The notes: generated by a model from the sequence alone, not told the origin. 18,013 nt of DNA from Methanobacteriota archaeon (GCA_029574055.1 JAKQBQ010000124.1:1-18013); one strand, 5' to 3'. Counted from the stretch's first letter, positions 6,472-13,099 are shown. Numbers and translations are program-made.

Positions 6472-8157
6472 TCAGCGGTGGGTGAACACCACTTTTATCA
6501 GATCCTTCCCGACGCTTTCAAGCCTTACGAAACCCACCCGTTCGTACTGAACGCAGTCGTTCTTCTCTTTCAGTATGAGGCTTTCCGTAAGGCCGTTCAC
6601 AATGCTGCCGTCGGGCATGAGAAGTTCCGTTCTGATTCCGTCCCTCCCTACCCACTGGACAGCTTTTACTCCATGTTTCAGCACCGACAGGTCGTTGCCG
6701 GAGTATTTCGCCGGGGTACCGTACTCGAGGTTGCAGAGGTCTTTCAGCCTTACCTGCTTCTTCTCGGAGAACATCTTCGAGTCGTCGGAGGATATGAAGA
6801 CCGTCTTGCTCCCATCTATGCGGTATACGCGGTCGCCTCTTTCCGGATGGTCCGGGTGGAGCGGCGCTTTCCCCTCTATCGCGTCGACGCCGTCGATATC
6901 GTACCTTACGGGATCGGCCGCGAAGAAGTACCTGTTGGATATCCCGTCGATGATGTCGCGGTTCATCCCGTACAGATTGTCCCAGGAGAATTGTATGTCG
7001 ACGGATTTGATCCCGCTTTCGACCCAGTATCTTCTGATGGCTTCGGGTTTGATCCCCCTTCTCTTGATCGCCCTGACGGTGCCCGTCCTCACATCATCCC
7101 ATCCGCTGTATTCTCCGGAGCGGATGCTCTCTTTTATCAGGGATGTCTTCAGGACGGTGTCAGGGATGTTCACAAGCCCGTAGTGGTAGTATTCGGGCTT
7201 CTTCCATCCGAAATAGTCGTAGACGTACTCCTGCCTCAGGGTGTTGTTGAGATGGTCTTTCCCGCGGATCACATGAGTAACGCCGAGAAGGTGGTCGTCG
7301 ATCGCAACCGAGAGGTTCATCATGGGGTATGCGCGGTATTTGTCCCCCGTCCTCGGATGAGGATGGTCGACTATCCTCAACGCAACGAAATCCCTTACCG
7401 CCGGGTTCGGGTGGGCGATGTCGGTCTTCACGACAGCGACCGCTTCCCCCTCCCCGTATCCTCCGTCCAGGAGCTTGTCGTATCTTTCCATCTGTTCGTT
7501 GACGGGAAGGCAGCGGCAGGGGCATTCTTTCTTCTCTTCTTTCAAAGACCTCCAATCGTCCCCATCGCAGGTGCAGACGTACGCTTCCCCCATCTCGATG
7601 AGGCTCCGCGTGTGGTCGTAATATATCTCGAATCTTTCGGATTGGATCACGCTCTCGTGTATCTTGACGCCCAGCCAATCCAGGTCCTCCGATATCATTT
7701 CGTATGCCTCCGGATCTATCTTCTCCGGGTTGGTGTCCTCGTATCTGGCTATAAGCTTCCCGTTGTACCTTTTCACGTATTCGTCATTAAGGACGGATAC
7801 GCGGGTATGCCCAATATGAAGGGGGCCTGAAGGCCCCGGCGCGATCCTCATCACCACCTTTCCGTCAACGGCGTTCTTCAGCTCGGGAAGGAGGTGCGAT
7901 CTTTCTTTTTTCTCTTTTGAAAGGAGGGAGGGGTCGATCTCTTCGAGGGCCTTGATCTGCTCTTCCAAAGGCATTTTGTTAACGTCCGATACGATCGATT
8001 CGATGAGCGGGGTGATCTCCCCCGCCCTGCTCCTGTATTCGGGGTTCTCGCCGAGCACCTTTCCAACGACCGACTTCGGGTTGGCCGTGCCTTTGAAGAA
8101 TACCGCATTCTGCAATGCGTACTTTTTGATGAGCTCCTCTGTGCGGTCGCCGGACAT
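6472..8157 (-). CDS. gltX: Glutamyl-tRNA synthetase, archaeal type
   Basis: A 561-residue class I aminoacyl-tRNA synthetase that charges tRNA-Glu (and, in archaea that use the GatDE amidotransferase route, may be the only GlxRS-type enzyme). Visible are an N-terminal archaeal extension (~1-100), the catalytic fold with RIAPGPSGPLHIGHTR (HIGH at 114-117), ARYEDTNPEKI, the PMMNLSVAIDDHLLGVTHVIRGKDH segment, and KTSLIKE (337-343) at the place of the KMSKS loop; the C-terminus (~400-561) is the beta-barrel anticodon-binding domain of archaeal/GlnRS-like enzymes. Cysteines C195, C197, C212, C214 and C216 could bind zinc. Of several in-frame starts (8238, 8196, 8169, 8157) the ATG at 8157 is chosen because a TATA box lies 27 bases upstream (8181-8187). 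Convergent with the DtxR gene with no spacer. Confidence 0.95.
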   Translation of the reverse strand: MSGDRTEELIKKYALQNAVFFKGTANPKSVVGKVLGENPEYRSRAGEITPLIESIVSDVNKMPLEEQIKALEEIDPSLLSKEKKERSHLLPELKNAVDGKVVMRIAPGPSGPLHIGHTRVSVLNDEYVKRYNGKLIARYEDTNPEKIDPEAYEMISEDLDWLGVKIHESVIQSERFEIYYDHTRSLIEMGEAYVCTCDGDDWRSLKEEKKECPCRCLPVNEQMERYDKLLDGGYGEGEAVAVVKTDIAHPNPAVRDFVALRIVDHPHPRTGDKYRAYPMMNLSVAIDDHLLGVTHVIRGKDHLNNTLRQEYVYDYFGWKKPEYYHYGLVNIPDTVLKTSLIKESIRSGEYSGWDDVRTGTVRAIKRRGIKPEAIRRYWVESGIKSVDIQFSWDNLYGMNRDIIDGISNRYFFAADPVRYDIDGVDAIEGKAPLHPDHPERGDRVYRIDGSKTVFISSDDSKMFSEKKQVRLKDLCNLEYGTPAKYSGNDLSVLKHGVKAVQWVGRDGIRTELLMPDGSIVNGLTESLILKEKNDCVQYERVGFVRLESVGKDLIKVVFTHR

Positions 8158-8180
8158 ATGGTTGCGCATTCTGATTCGAA

Positions 8181-8187
8181 TATTTAT
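8181..8187 (-). promoter_or_regulatory. TATA box for gltX
   Basis: On the - strand, CATAAATATTCG is centred 27 bases before the ATG at 8157, the spacing of a leaderless archaeal promoter. A second AT-rich box at 8243-8253 could give a longer transcript. Confidence 0.5.
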
Positions 8188-8244
8188 GCTGTTCATCGAA
8201 AACGCTTCCGGTGTTTTGAAAAGTAGTTCTTCAGCCAAGCTAAT

Positions 8245-8252
8245 AATATAAG
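8245..8252 (+). promoter_or_regulatory. TATA box for the UbiD-family gene
   Basis: AATATAAG is centred about 26 bases before the ATG at 8275, again implying a leaderless transcript. A GAGGAG just before the ATG is only one base away from it, too close for normal ribosome binding, and is probably incidental. Confidence 0.55.
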
Positions 8253-8274
8253 TAAGAATAGCCTATTGAGGAGC

Positions 8275-9540
8275 ATGGCGCTGAAAGACTTCCTGGGAGA
8301 AAAGGCCGCTACGGTAAAAGAGAGCATCGATCCCGCTTCAACAAAGATAACGGAGATCCTTCTGGAGGACCAGGACACCACTGTATTGTTCGAGAATATC
8401 AACGGGAAGAAGGCGGCGGGCAACGTATTCTCGACCAGAAAGAAAATAGCTTCCGCCATGAACGTCAAGCCCGCTAAGATCGTGGAGCACATCCTTTCGG
8501 CAATTGACTCTCCATGCGACGCCAATGAAGTGAAGGACCCGGAATTCAAGAGCGTATCCATGAACGTCGACCTGACTGCGCTCCCCATCCCCATGTACTA
8601 TCCCGAGGACGGCGGCCGTTACATCACGGCGGGAGTGATCTTCGCCGAGTACAAAGGGAAGAAGAACGTCTCCTTCCACAGGATGATGGTCATAGACAAG
8701 GACAAACTTGTTGTGAGGCTTGTTCCGAGACACCTTTTCACCTTGTACAACGAAGCTAAAAAAGACGGTAAGGAGCTCGACATCTCGATATGCATAGGCA
8801 TGCAGGCGGAGGTCCTGCTGGCCGCCGCCGTGTCCGCCGATTATGGGGCGGATGAGCTGAAGATAGCAGCTTCGATGTACAAAGCCGGCCACGGCAAACC
8901 CCTCGATGTGGGGAAATGCAATAACGGCATTCTCGTTCCGTCCGCATCGGAATATGTGTTCGAAGGAAAGATAACATCCAAGACCGCTCCCGAAGGCCCC
9001 TTCGTCGACATCACCATGACATACGACATCGTGAGGGAACAGCCTGTGATAAAGATCGATAAGATGTGGTCCCGCAAGGATCCGCTGTTCCATCTGCTGC
9101 TCCCAGGCGGCAACGACCACTTCCTGCTGATGGGGCTTCCCCGCGAACCTATGATACTGAAGACCGTGAGGCAGGCCGTTCCGAGAGTTAACAGCGTGCG
9201 CCTGACGGAAGGAGGATGCTGCTGGCTCAACGGGGTGGTATCCATCGCGAAGAACAAAGAGGGAGACGGCGTCAATGCAATAATGGCGGCGTTCACAGGC
9301 CACCCGTCGATGAAGCAGGTGATCATCGTCGATGAGGACATCGACATTTTCGACGACAGGGAAGTGGAATGGGCGGTAGCCACAAGGATGCAGGGCGACA
9401 AGATAATCAAGATACCGGCCGCGGCCGGATCGTCGCTGGATCCCAGCGTGGACGTCACCACATACAAGGTCGGTTACGACGCGACCATACCTTTGGGAAG
9501 GGACAAAAAGCTCTATGAAAAAGCGAAGATATCCCGCTGA
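8275..9540 (+). CDS. UbiD-family decarboxylase, probable anhydromevalonate phosphate decarboxylase
   Basis: A 421-residue member of the UbiD family, prenyl-FMN-dependent (de)carboxylases. Features seen are NVSFHRMMV (Asn131 and Arg136, at the cofactor/metal site), RLVPRHLFTLYNEAKK, the SEYVFEG segment (Glu226, Glu230) and PEGPFVDITMTYD (239-251), the family's catalytic glutamate region. Bacterial UbiD is usually near 490 residues; the archaeal proteins near 420 residues with this EGPF-x-D form have been identified as anhydromevalonate phosphate decarboxylase, which makes isopentenyl phosphate in the archaeal modified mevalonate pathway for membrane lipids. That assignment here is by resemblance. 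The enzyme needs prenyl-FMN from a UbiX-type enzyme encoded elsewhere. The first in-frame TTG at 8266 is an alternative start. The gene ends seven bases from a convergent ATPase gene. Confidence 0.9.
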   Translation: MALKDFLGEKAATVKESIDPASTKITEILLEDQDTTVLFENINGKKAAGNVFSTRKKIASAMNVKPAKIVEHILSAIDSPCDANEVKDPEFKSVSMNVDLTALPIPMYYPEDGGRYITAGVIFAEYKGKKNVSFHRMMVIDKDKLVVRLVPRHLFTLYNEAKKDGKELDISICIGMQAEVLLAAAVSADYGADELKIAASMYKAGHGKPLDVGKCNNGILVPSASEYVFEGKITSKTAPEGPFVDITMTYDIVREQPVIKIDKMWSRKDPLFHLLLPGGNDHFLLMGLPREPMILKTVRQAVPRVNSVRLTEGGCCWLNGVVSIAKNKEGDGVNAIMAAFTGHPSMKQVIIVDEDIDIFDDREVEWAVATRMQGDKIIKIPAAAGSSLDPSVDVTTYKVGYDATIPLGRDKKLYEKAKISR

Positions 9541-9547
9541 GTCGAGG

Positions 9548-10828
9548 TTACGGCCCGAGGCAATCCAGCGGCACAACCATGACCCCATCGTTGCGCGTGT
9601 AGGCTATGCCGCCGGACGCGCACAATATCATAAGGAATGATGGGGGCGGAGAATCCTCACTCATTTTTTTCTTCAAAGCCAGCAGATTTCGGGCGGCTTT
9701 TTCGAATTCAAACTCCCCAAGCTTTACTTCAACGGCGCCCCATTTCCCACCGCTCATTTTAACTATAGAATCGATTTCCAGCTCAGTACTGTCTCTATAG
9801 TATCTAACACCTCCACCATTCAGCGCAGAGGCATAGACGCAGAGGTCTCTGTAGCAAAGGGATTCAAACAGCAATCCTGCGGTATTGGGGTCAGATTTTA
9901 TCATTTCGACATCAGCTTCCATCGCTGCAACAGCAAGAGATGGGTCGACAAAATGTCTTTTAGGCGATGTTCGCAGCCTTACCCGCGAACGCAGCCTCGG
10001 AAACCATGCTTCCTGCTCATCTAGTACAAACATTCCTCGAAGCACATCCAAATAGTTAGCGATAGTTTGTTCGGAGGTCCTTCTGTCACGGGACACGTCT
10101 GCAGCGATCACCGAGACCTTTGCAGAGGTGGCATTGTTTCTCGCGAGAGATTTCATTACCAATTCCATTAGAATGGGATTTATGTTCCTTTTTGTTTTGC
10201 CGGTTATCTTTTTATTGATCACCGATGCCACATATTCATTTGGAACTTTGATCGCTTGTTCATAACTTTCATCCACGGCGGAAGGCCATCCGCCCCTGCA
10301 TATCAAACGTACAGCGGTGTCGTAATCCAGCGTCGACCGATGCGGCTCAAACCCCTCGCCGTTAAACAATGAGGACAAGGAAACATGCCCATTGCTGGCT
10401 CCTGATTCGTAAAGAGACATCGGGCGCATTTTAACTCTGGCGAATCTGCCCGTTCCGGAGTGGGATGTGGAATCCACCGGAGGAGTGGAAGAGCCTGTGA
10501 AAACGAATTGCCCTGCGGCAGCTCTGTCATCGATCATTCTGCGTGCATAGTCCCATAGAAAGGGGGCATCCTGCCATTCATCTATCAAACGAGGGACATC
10601 GCCTTGTAGAACCGATTCAGGTTCTAAAGAGGCAATTGTTAGATTTTTGTCAACAAGGAATTCTGAATTAGAATGTTTTCTTCCCGTCCATGATTTACCA
10701 CACCACATGGGACCGGTTATCAAAACGCCTCCGAATATTGATAGAAGATCAGATATCTGGTCATCAATTATTCTTGGCAGATATTCTTTGTTCGGTTCAG
10801 TGGCTTTGGCGGAGGAGTCTGAGTCCAT
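9548..10828 (-). CDS. AAA ATPase with DUF4143 domain
   Basis: A 426-residue protein with an N-terminal AAA_14-type P-loop domain and a C-terminal DUF4143 domain. Seen are Walker A TGPMWCGKSWT (residues 38-48), Walker B RLIDEWQDAP (80-89), a sensor FTGSS (110-114), a winged-helix-like part (~235-280, with TSEQTIANYLDVLRGMFVL), and a C-terminal E-x-D ... AVEVK arrangement (352-370) resembling the PD-(D/E)XK nuclease fold. Proteins of this type are common in archaea and gut anaerobes, often in many copies per genome, and their role is unproven. A TATA box 27 bases upstream of the ATG suggests a leaderless transcript. Immediately beyond it is the 23-bp tandem repeat array. The gene is convergent with the UbiD gene; its use of rarer codons such as AGA and TTT/ATA looks somewhat richer than in its neighbours, which would fit acquisition. 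Confidence 0.92.
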   Translation of the reverse strand: MDSDSSAKATEPNKEYLPRIIDDQISDLLSIFGGVLITGPMWCGKSWTGRKHSNSEFLVDKNLTIASLEPESVLQGDVPRLIDEWQDAPFLWDYARRMIDDRAAAGQFVFTGSSTPPVDSTSHSGTGRFARVKMRPMSLYESGASNGHVSLSSLFNGEGFEPHRSTLDYDTAVRLICRGGWPSAVDESYEQAIKVPNEYVASVINKKITGKTKRNINPILMELVMKSLARNNATSAKVSVIAADVSRDRRTSEQTIANYLDVLRGMFVLDEQEAWFPRLRSRVRLRTSPKRHFVDPSLAVAAMEADVEMIKSDPNTAGLLFESLCYRDLCVYASALNGGGVRYYRDSTELEIDSIVKMSGGKWGAVEVKLGEFEFEKAARNLLALKKKMSEDSPPPSFLMILCASGGIAYTRNDGVMVVPLDCLGP

Positions 10829-10848
10829 GATAGAGCATGAGCGTTTCT

Positions 10849-10859
10849 GCTAATATAAC
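10849..10859 (-). promoter_or_regulatory. TATA box for the DUF4143 ATPase gene
   Basis: On the - strand GTTATATTAGC, centred about 27 bases before the ATG at 10828. The GTTATATT core is the same sequence found in every unit of the adjoining 23-bp repeats, so the promoter looks like the gene-proximal member of the array. Confidence 0.55.
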
Positions 10860-10986
10860 TTTTGCATTAAATAAAATATAACTTTGGCATCAAATAAAAT
10901 ATAACTTTTGCATTAAATAAAATATAACTTTGGCATTAAATAAAATATAACTTTGGCATTAAATAAAATATAACTTTGGCACTAAT
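10855..10986. repeat. 23-bp tandem direct repeats, 5 full copies and a partial one
   Basis: Full units start at 10855, 10878, 10901, 10924 and 10947, each 23 bases, with a degenerate sixth from 10970. On the + strand a unit begins ATAACTTTGGCATTAAATAA and ends with three more A/T bases. Units 1 and 3 have TTTTG where the others have TTTGG, and unit 2 has CATCAA where the others have CATTAA; otherwise they are identical. On the - strand each unit contains GTTATATTTTATTT, a TATA-like box matching the one that serves the downstream ATPase gene. The array fills most of the space between purA and that gene. It could be a multiplied promoter, a protein-binding array or a termination region for purA. 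Confidence 0.95.
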
Positions 10987-11043
10987 TATTTTGTACAATA
11001 TGTACGAATCGAACACGAACGACGGCTGCTGGCTATGATGAGG

Positions 11044-12354
11044 TCAGCACCACCAATCCTTTTTCCTGTCGATGGTCTCTTTCCTGTCCGGGCCGATACT
11101 AATTATGTCCGCCGGCACTTTCAAGTGCTCCTCTATGAATTGAATGTAGGATCTCATCTCTTTCGGAAGGTTATCATACCCCCCTTTCACCACAGCTTCT
11201 GTGTCATCCCATCCTTTCCATCCTTTCATCATTTTGTAAACCGGCTCCGCCCTCTCCAGTTTCGATATTGATGCAGGGAAGTACTTCGTTTCCCTGCCGT
11301 CGATCCTGTATGCGATGCATATCGGGAGCTCATCGTAATCGTTGAGGACGTCCAGCTTTGTTATCGCAAGGGATGTGAAGCCGCACATCCTCGATGCGTG
11401 CTCAGCGACCACGAGGTCCAGCCATCCGCATCTTCTTCCTCTTCCCGTTGTGACCCCGAACTCCCCGCCTTTCTTCTGCAGCGCAACGGCCGCTTCTCCC
11501 GAAAGCTCCGTCACAAGCGGGCCTTCTCCGACCCTTGTCGTATAAGCTTTCAGACATCCGACCACCTTCTCGATGCGGTTCGGCGCTACGCCCGCACCGG
11601 TGCAGATGCCTCCGCCGCAGGTCGATGAGGATGTCACATAAGGATAGGTTCCGTGGTCAATATCCAGCATGGCGCCCTGAGCGCCTTCGAACAGCACTTT
11701 TTTGCCATCGTCCAATGCTTCGTTGATAAGGACGGAAGTGTCGCAGATGTACTTTCCGACCTTCTCCCTCCATCCCTGCATCTTTTCGAACAGCATTTCG
11801 CACTCGCATCCGCAGGGTTCGGACTCCAGCATTGCCATGAGATCCTTTTTGTAAGGCAGGTTGAGATCGATCTTTTCCTTAAGGAGACCGTCCTCCAGAA
11901 GGTCTCCAGCACGTATGCCGATCCTTGCGATCTTGTCCTGATAAGCAGGGCCTATCCCCTTCTTCGTGGTCCCGACCACTTTCTTGCCGCGGTATTTCTC
12001 TTCCGCGCCGTCCAGTTTCTTGTGGTAATTGAAGATGAGATGCGCCCGGTCGGATATCCTGAGCCCGTCAAGGGAGCCTCCGGCCTCGATGACCTGATCC
12101 ATTTCTTCAAGGAGGTCATCCATGTTCACCACCGCGCCGTTGCCTATAATGGCGAGGTTGCCTTTTCTTACCACTCCGGAAGGAAGACCGTGGAGCTTGA
12201 ACACTTTATCGCCGACAGTGATGGTATGTCCGGCGTTGTTGCCCCCCTGGAAACGCACGATGAGGTCTGCGGCCTCATCGAGATAATCCGTTATTTTCCC
12301 TTTTCCTTCGTCGCCCCACTGTGCCCCTATGATCGCGAGATTCGACAAAATCAC
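11044..12354 (-). CDS. purA: Adenylosuccinate synthetase
   Basis: A 436-residue enzyme that joins IMP and aspartate with GTP to form adenylosuccinate, the first step from IMP to AMP. The fingerprint is complete: IIGAQWGDEGKGK (catalytic Asp15), GGNNAGHT (His43), GLPSGVVRKGNLAIIGNGAVV, TTKKGIGPAYQDKIARIGIR, FEGAQGAMLDIDHGTYPYVTSSSTCGGG, TTRVGEGPLVTEL, TGRGRRCGWLD and SIGPDRKETI at the C-terminus. Length is normal. No ATG is available: the candidates are TTG 12369, GTG 12354 and TTG 12348. A TATA box (12381-12387) predicts a transcript start near 12358, which excludes the first and favours GTG 12354; TTG 12348 has an AGGTG five bases upstream and is a fair alternative. Its transcript would run toward the repeat array. 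Confidence 0.96.
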   Translation of the reverse strand: MILSNLAIIGAQWGDEGKGKITDYLDEAADLIVRFQGGNNAGHTITVGDKVFKLHGLPSGVVRKGNLAIIGNGAVVNMDDLLEEMDQVIEAGGSLDGLRISDRAHLIFNYHKKLDGAEEKYRGKKVVGTTKKGIGPAYQDKIARIGIRAGDLLEDGLLKEKIDLNLPYKKDLMAMLESEPCGCECEMLFEKMQGWREKVGKYICDTSVLINEALDDGKKVLFEGAQGAMLDIDHGTYPYVTSSSTCGGGICTGAGVAPNRIEKVVGCLKAYTTRVGEGPLVTELSGEAAVALQKKGGEFGVTTGRGRRCGWLDLVVAEHASRMCGFTSLAITKLDVLNDYDELPICIAYRIDGRETKYFPASISKLERAEPVYKMMKGWKGWDDTEAVVKGGYDNLPKEMRSYIQFIEEHLKVPADIISIGPDRKETIDRKKDWWC

Positions 12355-12380
12355 ACCTATGCTCTCCAACCCTTTTTGTG

Positions 12381-12387
12381 CTATAAA
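12381..12387 (-). promoter_or_regulatory. TATA box for purA
   Basis: TTTATAG on the - strand, about 30 bases before GTG 12354. Its presence argues that purA can be transcribed separately from the small gene upstream of it. Confidence 0.5.
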
Positions 12388-12445
12388 GATTGTTATGGCT
12401 TGCCGGGATATGCATCGAGTGTTCTTTCGGAATCAGGGAAAATGA

Positions 12446-12586
12446 TCACTCTTTCTTCTTCCTCGATTTCTTTTTCAGTTCGGACGATGGGACCGGATCG
12501 AATTTAGACCTGTAGCTAAACTCACACCCGGGTCCAACCCTCGATGCTTTCCTATCAAACTCCTTTGTCATTATGTAGGAACCCAT
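12446..12586 (-). CDS. Small basic protein of unknown function, 46 residues
   Basis: I do not recognise this protein. It starts MGSYIMTKEF, has a middle part with GPGCEFSYRSKFDPVP, and ends in a strongly basic tail LKKKSRKKKE. The single cysteine and lack of hydrophobic segments suggest a soluble protein; the lysine/arginine tail suggests nucleic-acid or ribosome contact. Support for a real gene: the ATG at 12586 is preceded by AGGTGG four bases upstream, and a TATA-like box (TTATTTTAAG on the + strand, 12617-12626) sits at archaeal promoter distance. A second ATG at 12571 would give 41 residues. It lies 77-92 bases upstream of purA in the same direction, so they may be partly co-transcribed. 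Its size places it below common gene-calling cut-offs. Confidence 0.6.
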   Translation of the reverse strand: MGSYIMTKEFDRKASRVGPGCEFSYRSKFDPVPSSELKKKSRKKKE

Positions 12587-12616
12587 TCGGCCACCTATTG
12601 AAACAGTCAGCTACGC

Positions 12617-12626
12617 TTATTTTAAG
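12617..12626 (-). promoter_or_regulatory. TATA box for the small basic protein gene
   Basis: CTTAAAATAA on the - strand, centred about 35 bases before ATG 12586 and 50 before ATG 12571. The expected transcript start is near 12595, inside or just upstream of the AGGTGG motif. Confidence 0.4.
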
Positions 12627-12654
12627 TTATTTGAGATCGACCGCTCTTGATGAG

Positions 12655-12693
12655 GTGTGTGTTCAGAGCTTCCGAATTACTCTGAACACACAC
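12655..12693. repeat. Perfect 14-bp inverted repeat with 11-base loop
   Basis: GTGTGTGTTCAGAG (12655-12668) and CTCTGAACACACAC (12680-12693) are perfect reverse complements around CTTCCGAATTA. It lies between the promoter of the small basic gene (-) and that of the antitoxin gene (+). There is no T-run on either side, so it is not an obvious terminator. It could be a cruciform or binding site, the end of a mobile element, or part of a structured RNA. Confidence 0.85.
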
Positions 12694-12751
12694 GTTGATG
12701 ATACAGGCCGTAAAAACGTACATTTATTCGGCAGTGTTTCGATATTCTATT

Positions 12752-13000
12752 ATGGACACCATCAACGTTACGCAGGCCCGCAGCGATCTTTTCAGAATAA
12801 TGGACTCCGTCCTTGACGGCAAGAGGATCACGATCACGTCGAAAAAGGGCAATGCCATCCTTTTGAGCGAAGAGGAATGGGATGGGATCATCGAAACGCT
12901 GTATGTCCTGTCCGATCCGGATACCCTTCCTGCGGTCATGGAGGCCCGCGCTGCACCCGCATCCGAGCCGGAGAGGATCGATTGGAGAAATATGTTCTGA
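12752..13000 (+). CDS. Phd/YefM-family antitoxin
   Basis: An 82-residue protein with the Phd/YefM N-terminal DNA-binding/dimerisation fold: MDTINVTQARSDLF, then RIMDSVLDGKRITITSKKGNAILLSEEEWDGIIETLYVLSDP, and a C-terminal toxin-binding tail ending in IDWRNMF. Such antitoxins neutralise a RelE/YoeB-type mRNA-cleaving toxin and repress their own operon. The ATG at 12752 is 29 bases after a TATA-like box (ACATTTATTC, near 12718-12727), fitting a leaderless transcript. The usual toxin gene follows but is broken, so this antitoxin appears orphaned. A long inverted repeat lies just upstream of the promoter. Confidence 0.85.
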   Translation: MDTINVTQARSDLFRIMDSVLDGKRITITSKKGNAILLSEEEWDGIIETLYVLSDPDTLPAVMEARAAPASEPERIDWRNMF

Positions 13001-13077
13001 CATTCTCCGAACAGGCACAGAAGGACGCGGGATTTCCCTGTGGGAGACAAGCTATCTGAGAAGGCGAAGGAAACACT
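12982..13077 (+). pseudogene. Decayed YoeB/Txe-type toxin gene
   Basis: From TTG 12982, overlapping the antitoxin end by 19 bases as toxin genes in such pairs often do, the frame reads EKYVLTFSEQAQKDA, which matches the first strand and helix of YoeB/Txe toxins. It then runs into GFPCGRQAI and a stop at 13057-13059. Another frame continues with DKLSEKAKETL, resembling the next helix, so a frameshift is likely. The catalytic C-terminal half with its conserved arginine, tyrosine and histidine is missing; the trm1 terminator hairpin and the trm1 gene occupy that place. I infer a frameshifted and truncated remnant. The 3' end given is the point where resemblance stops. Confidence 0.65.
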
Positions 13078-13096
13078 ATGCGGCCGATGGCCGCAT
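13078..13096 (-). terminator. Hairpin after trm1
   Basis: ATGCGGCC and GGCCGCAT form a perfect 8-bp stem with a 3-base loop, three bases after the trm1 stop on the - strand. The following AGTGTTTCC is only weakly T-rich. It probably ends the THEP1-trm1 transcript. Confidence 0.5.
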
Positions 13097-13099
13097 CGA

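Noticed and set aside
6478..7830. A 450-codon open frame on the + strand, antisense to gltX
   Set aside because: It has no recognisable motifs, lies wholly inside the well-supported gltX gene, and is the usual product of GC-rich codons read backwards.
8338..9588. A 416-codon open frame on the - strand, antisense to the UbiD-family gene
   Set aside because: No domain pattern, rich in His/Arg/Val as shadow frames are; the + strand frame has clear UbiD motifs.
10855..10986. CRISPR array
   Set aside because: The 23-bp units are directly adjacent with no unique spacers, and no cas genes are in the window.
10993..11005. GTACAATATGTAC dyad beside the repeat array, resembling the TGTACA boxes bound by YefM-type antitoxins
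   Set aside because: Arms are only five bases in a very AT-rich stretch and the antitoxin gene is 1.7 kb away; too little to call a site.
12655..12693. Intrinsic terminator
   Set aside because: No T-run on either strand after the stem, and it sits between divergent promoters where no transcript needs ending.
12370..12751. tRNA or other stable RNA gene in the gap between purA and the antitoxin gene
   Set aside because: I looked for a cloverleaf and a T-loop GTTCRANNC pattern and found none; the gap holds promoters, a small protein gene and the inverted repeat.
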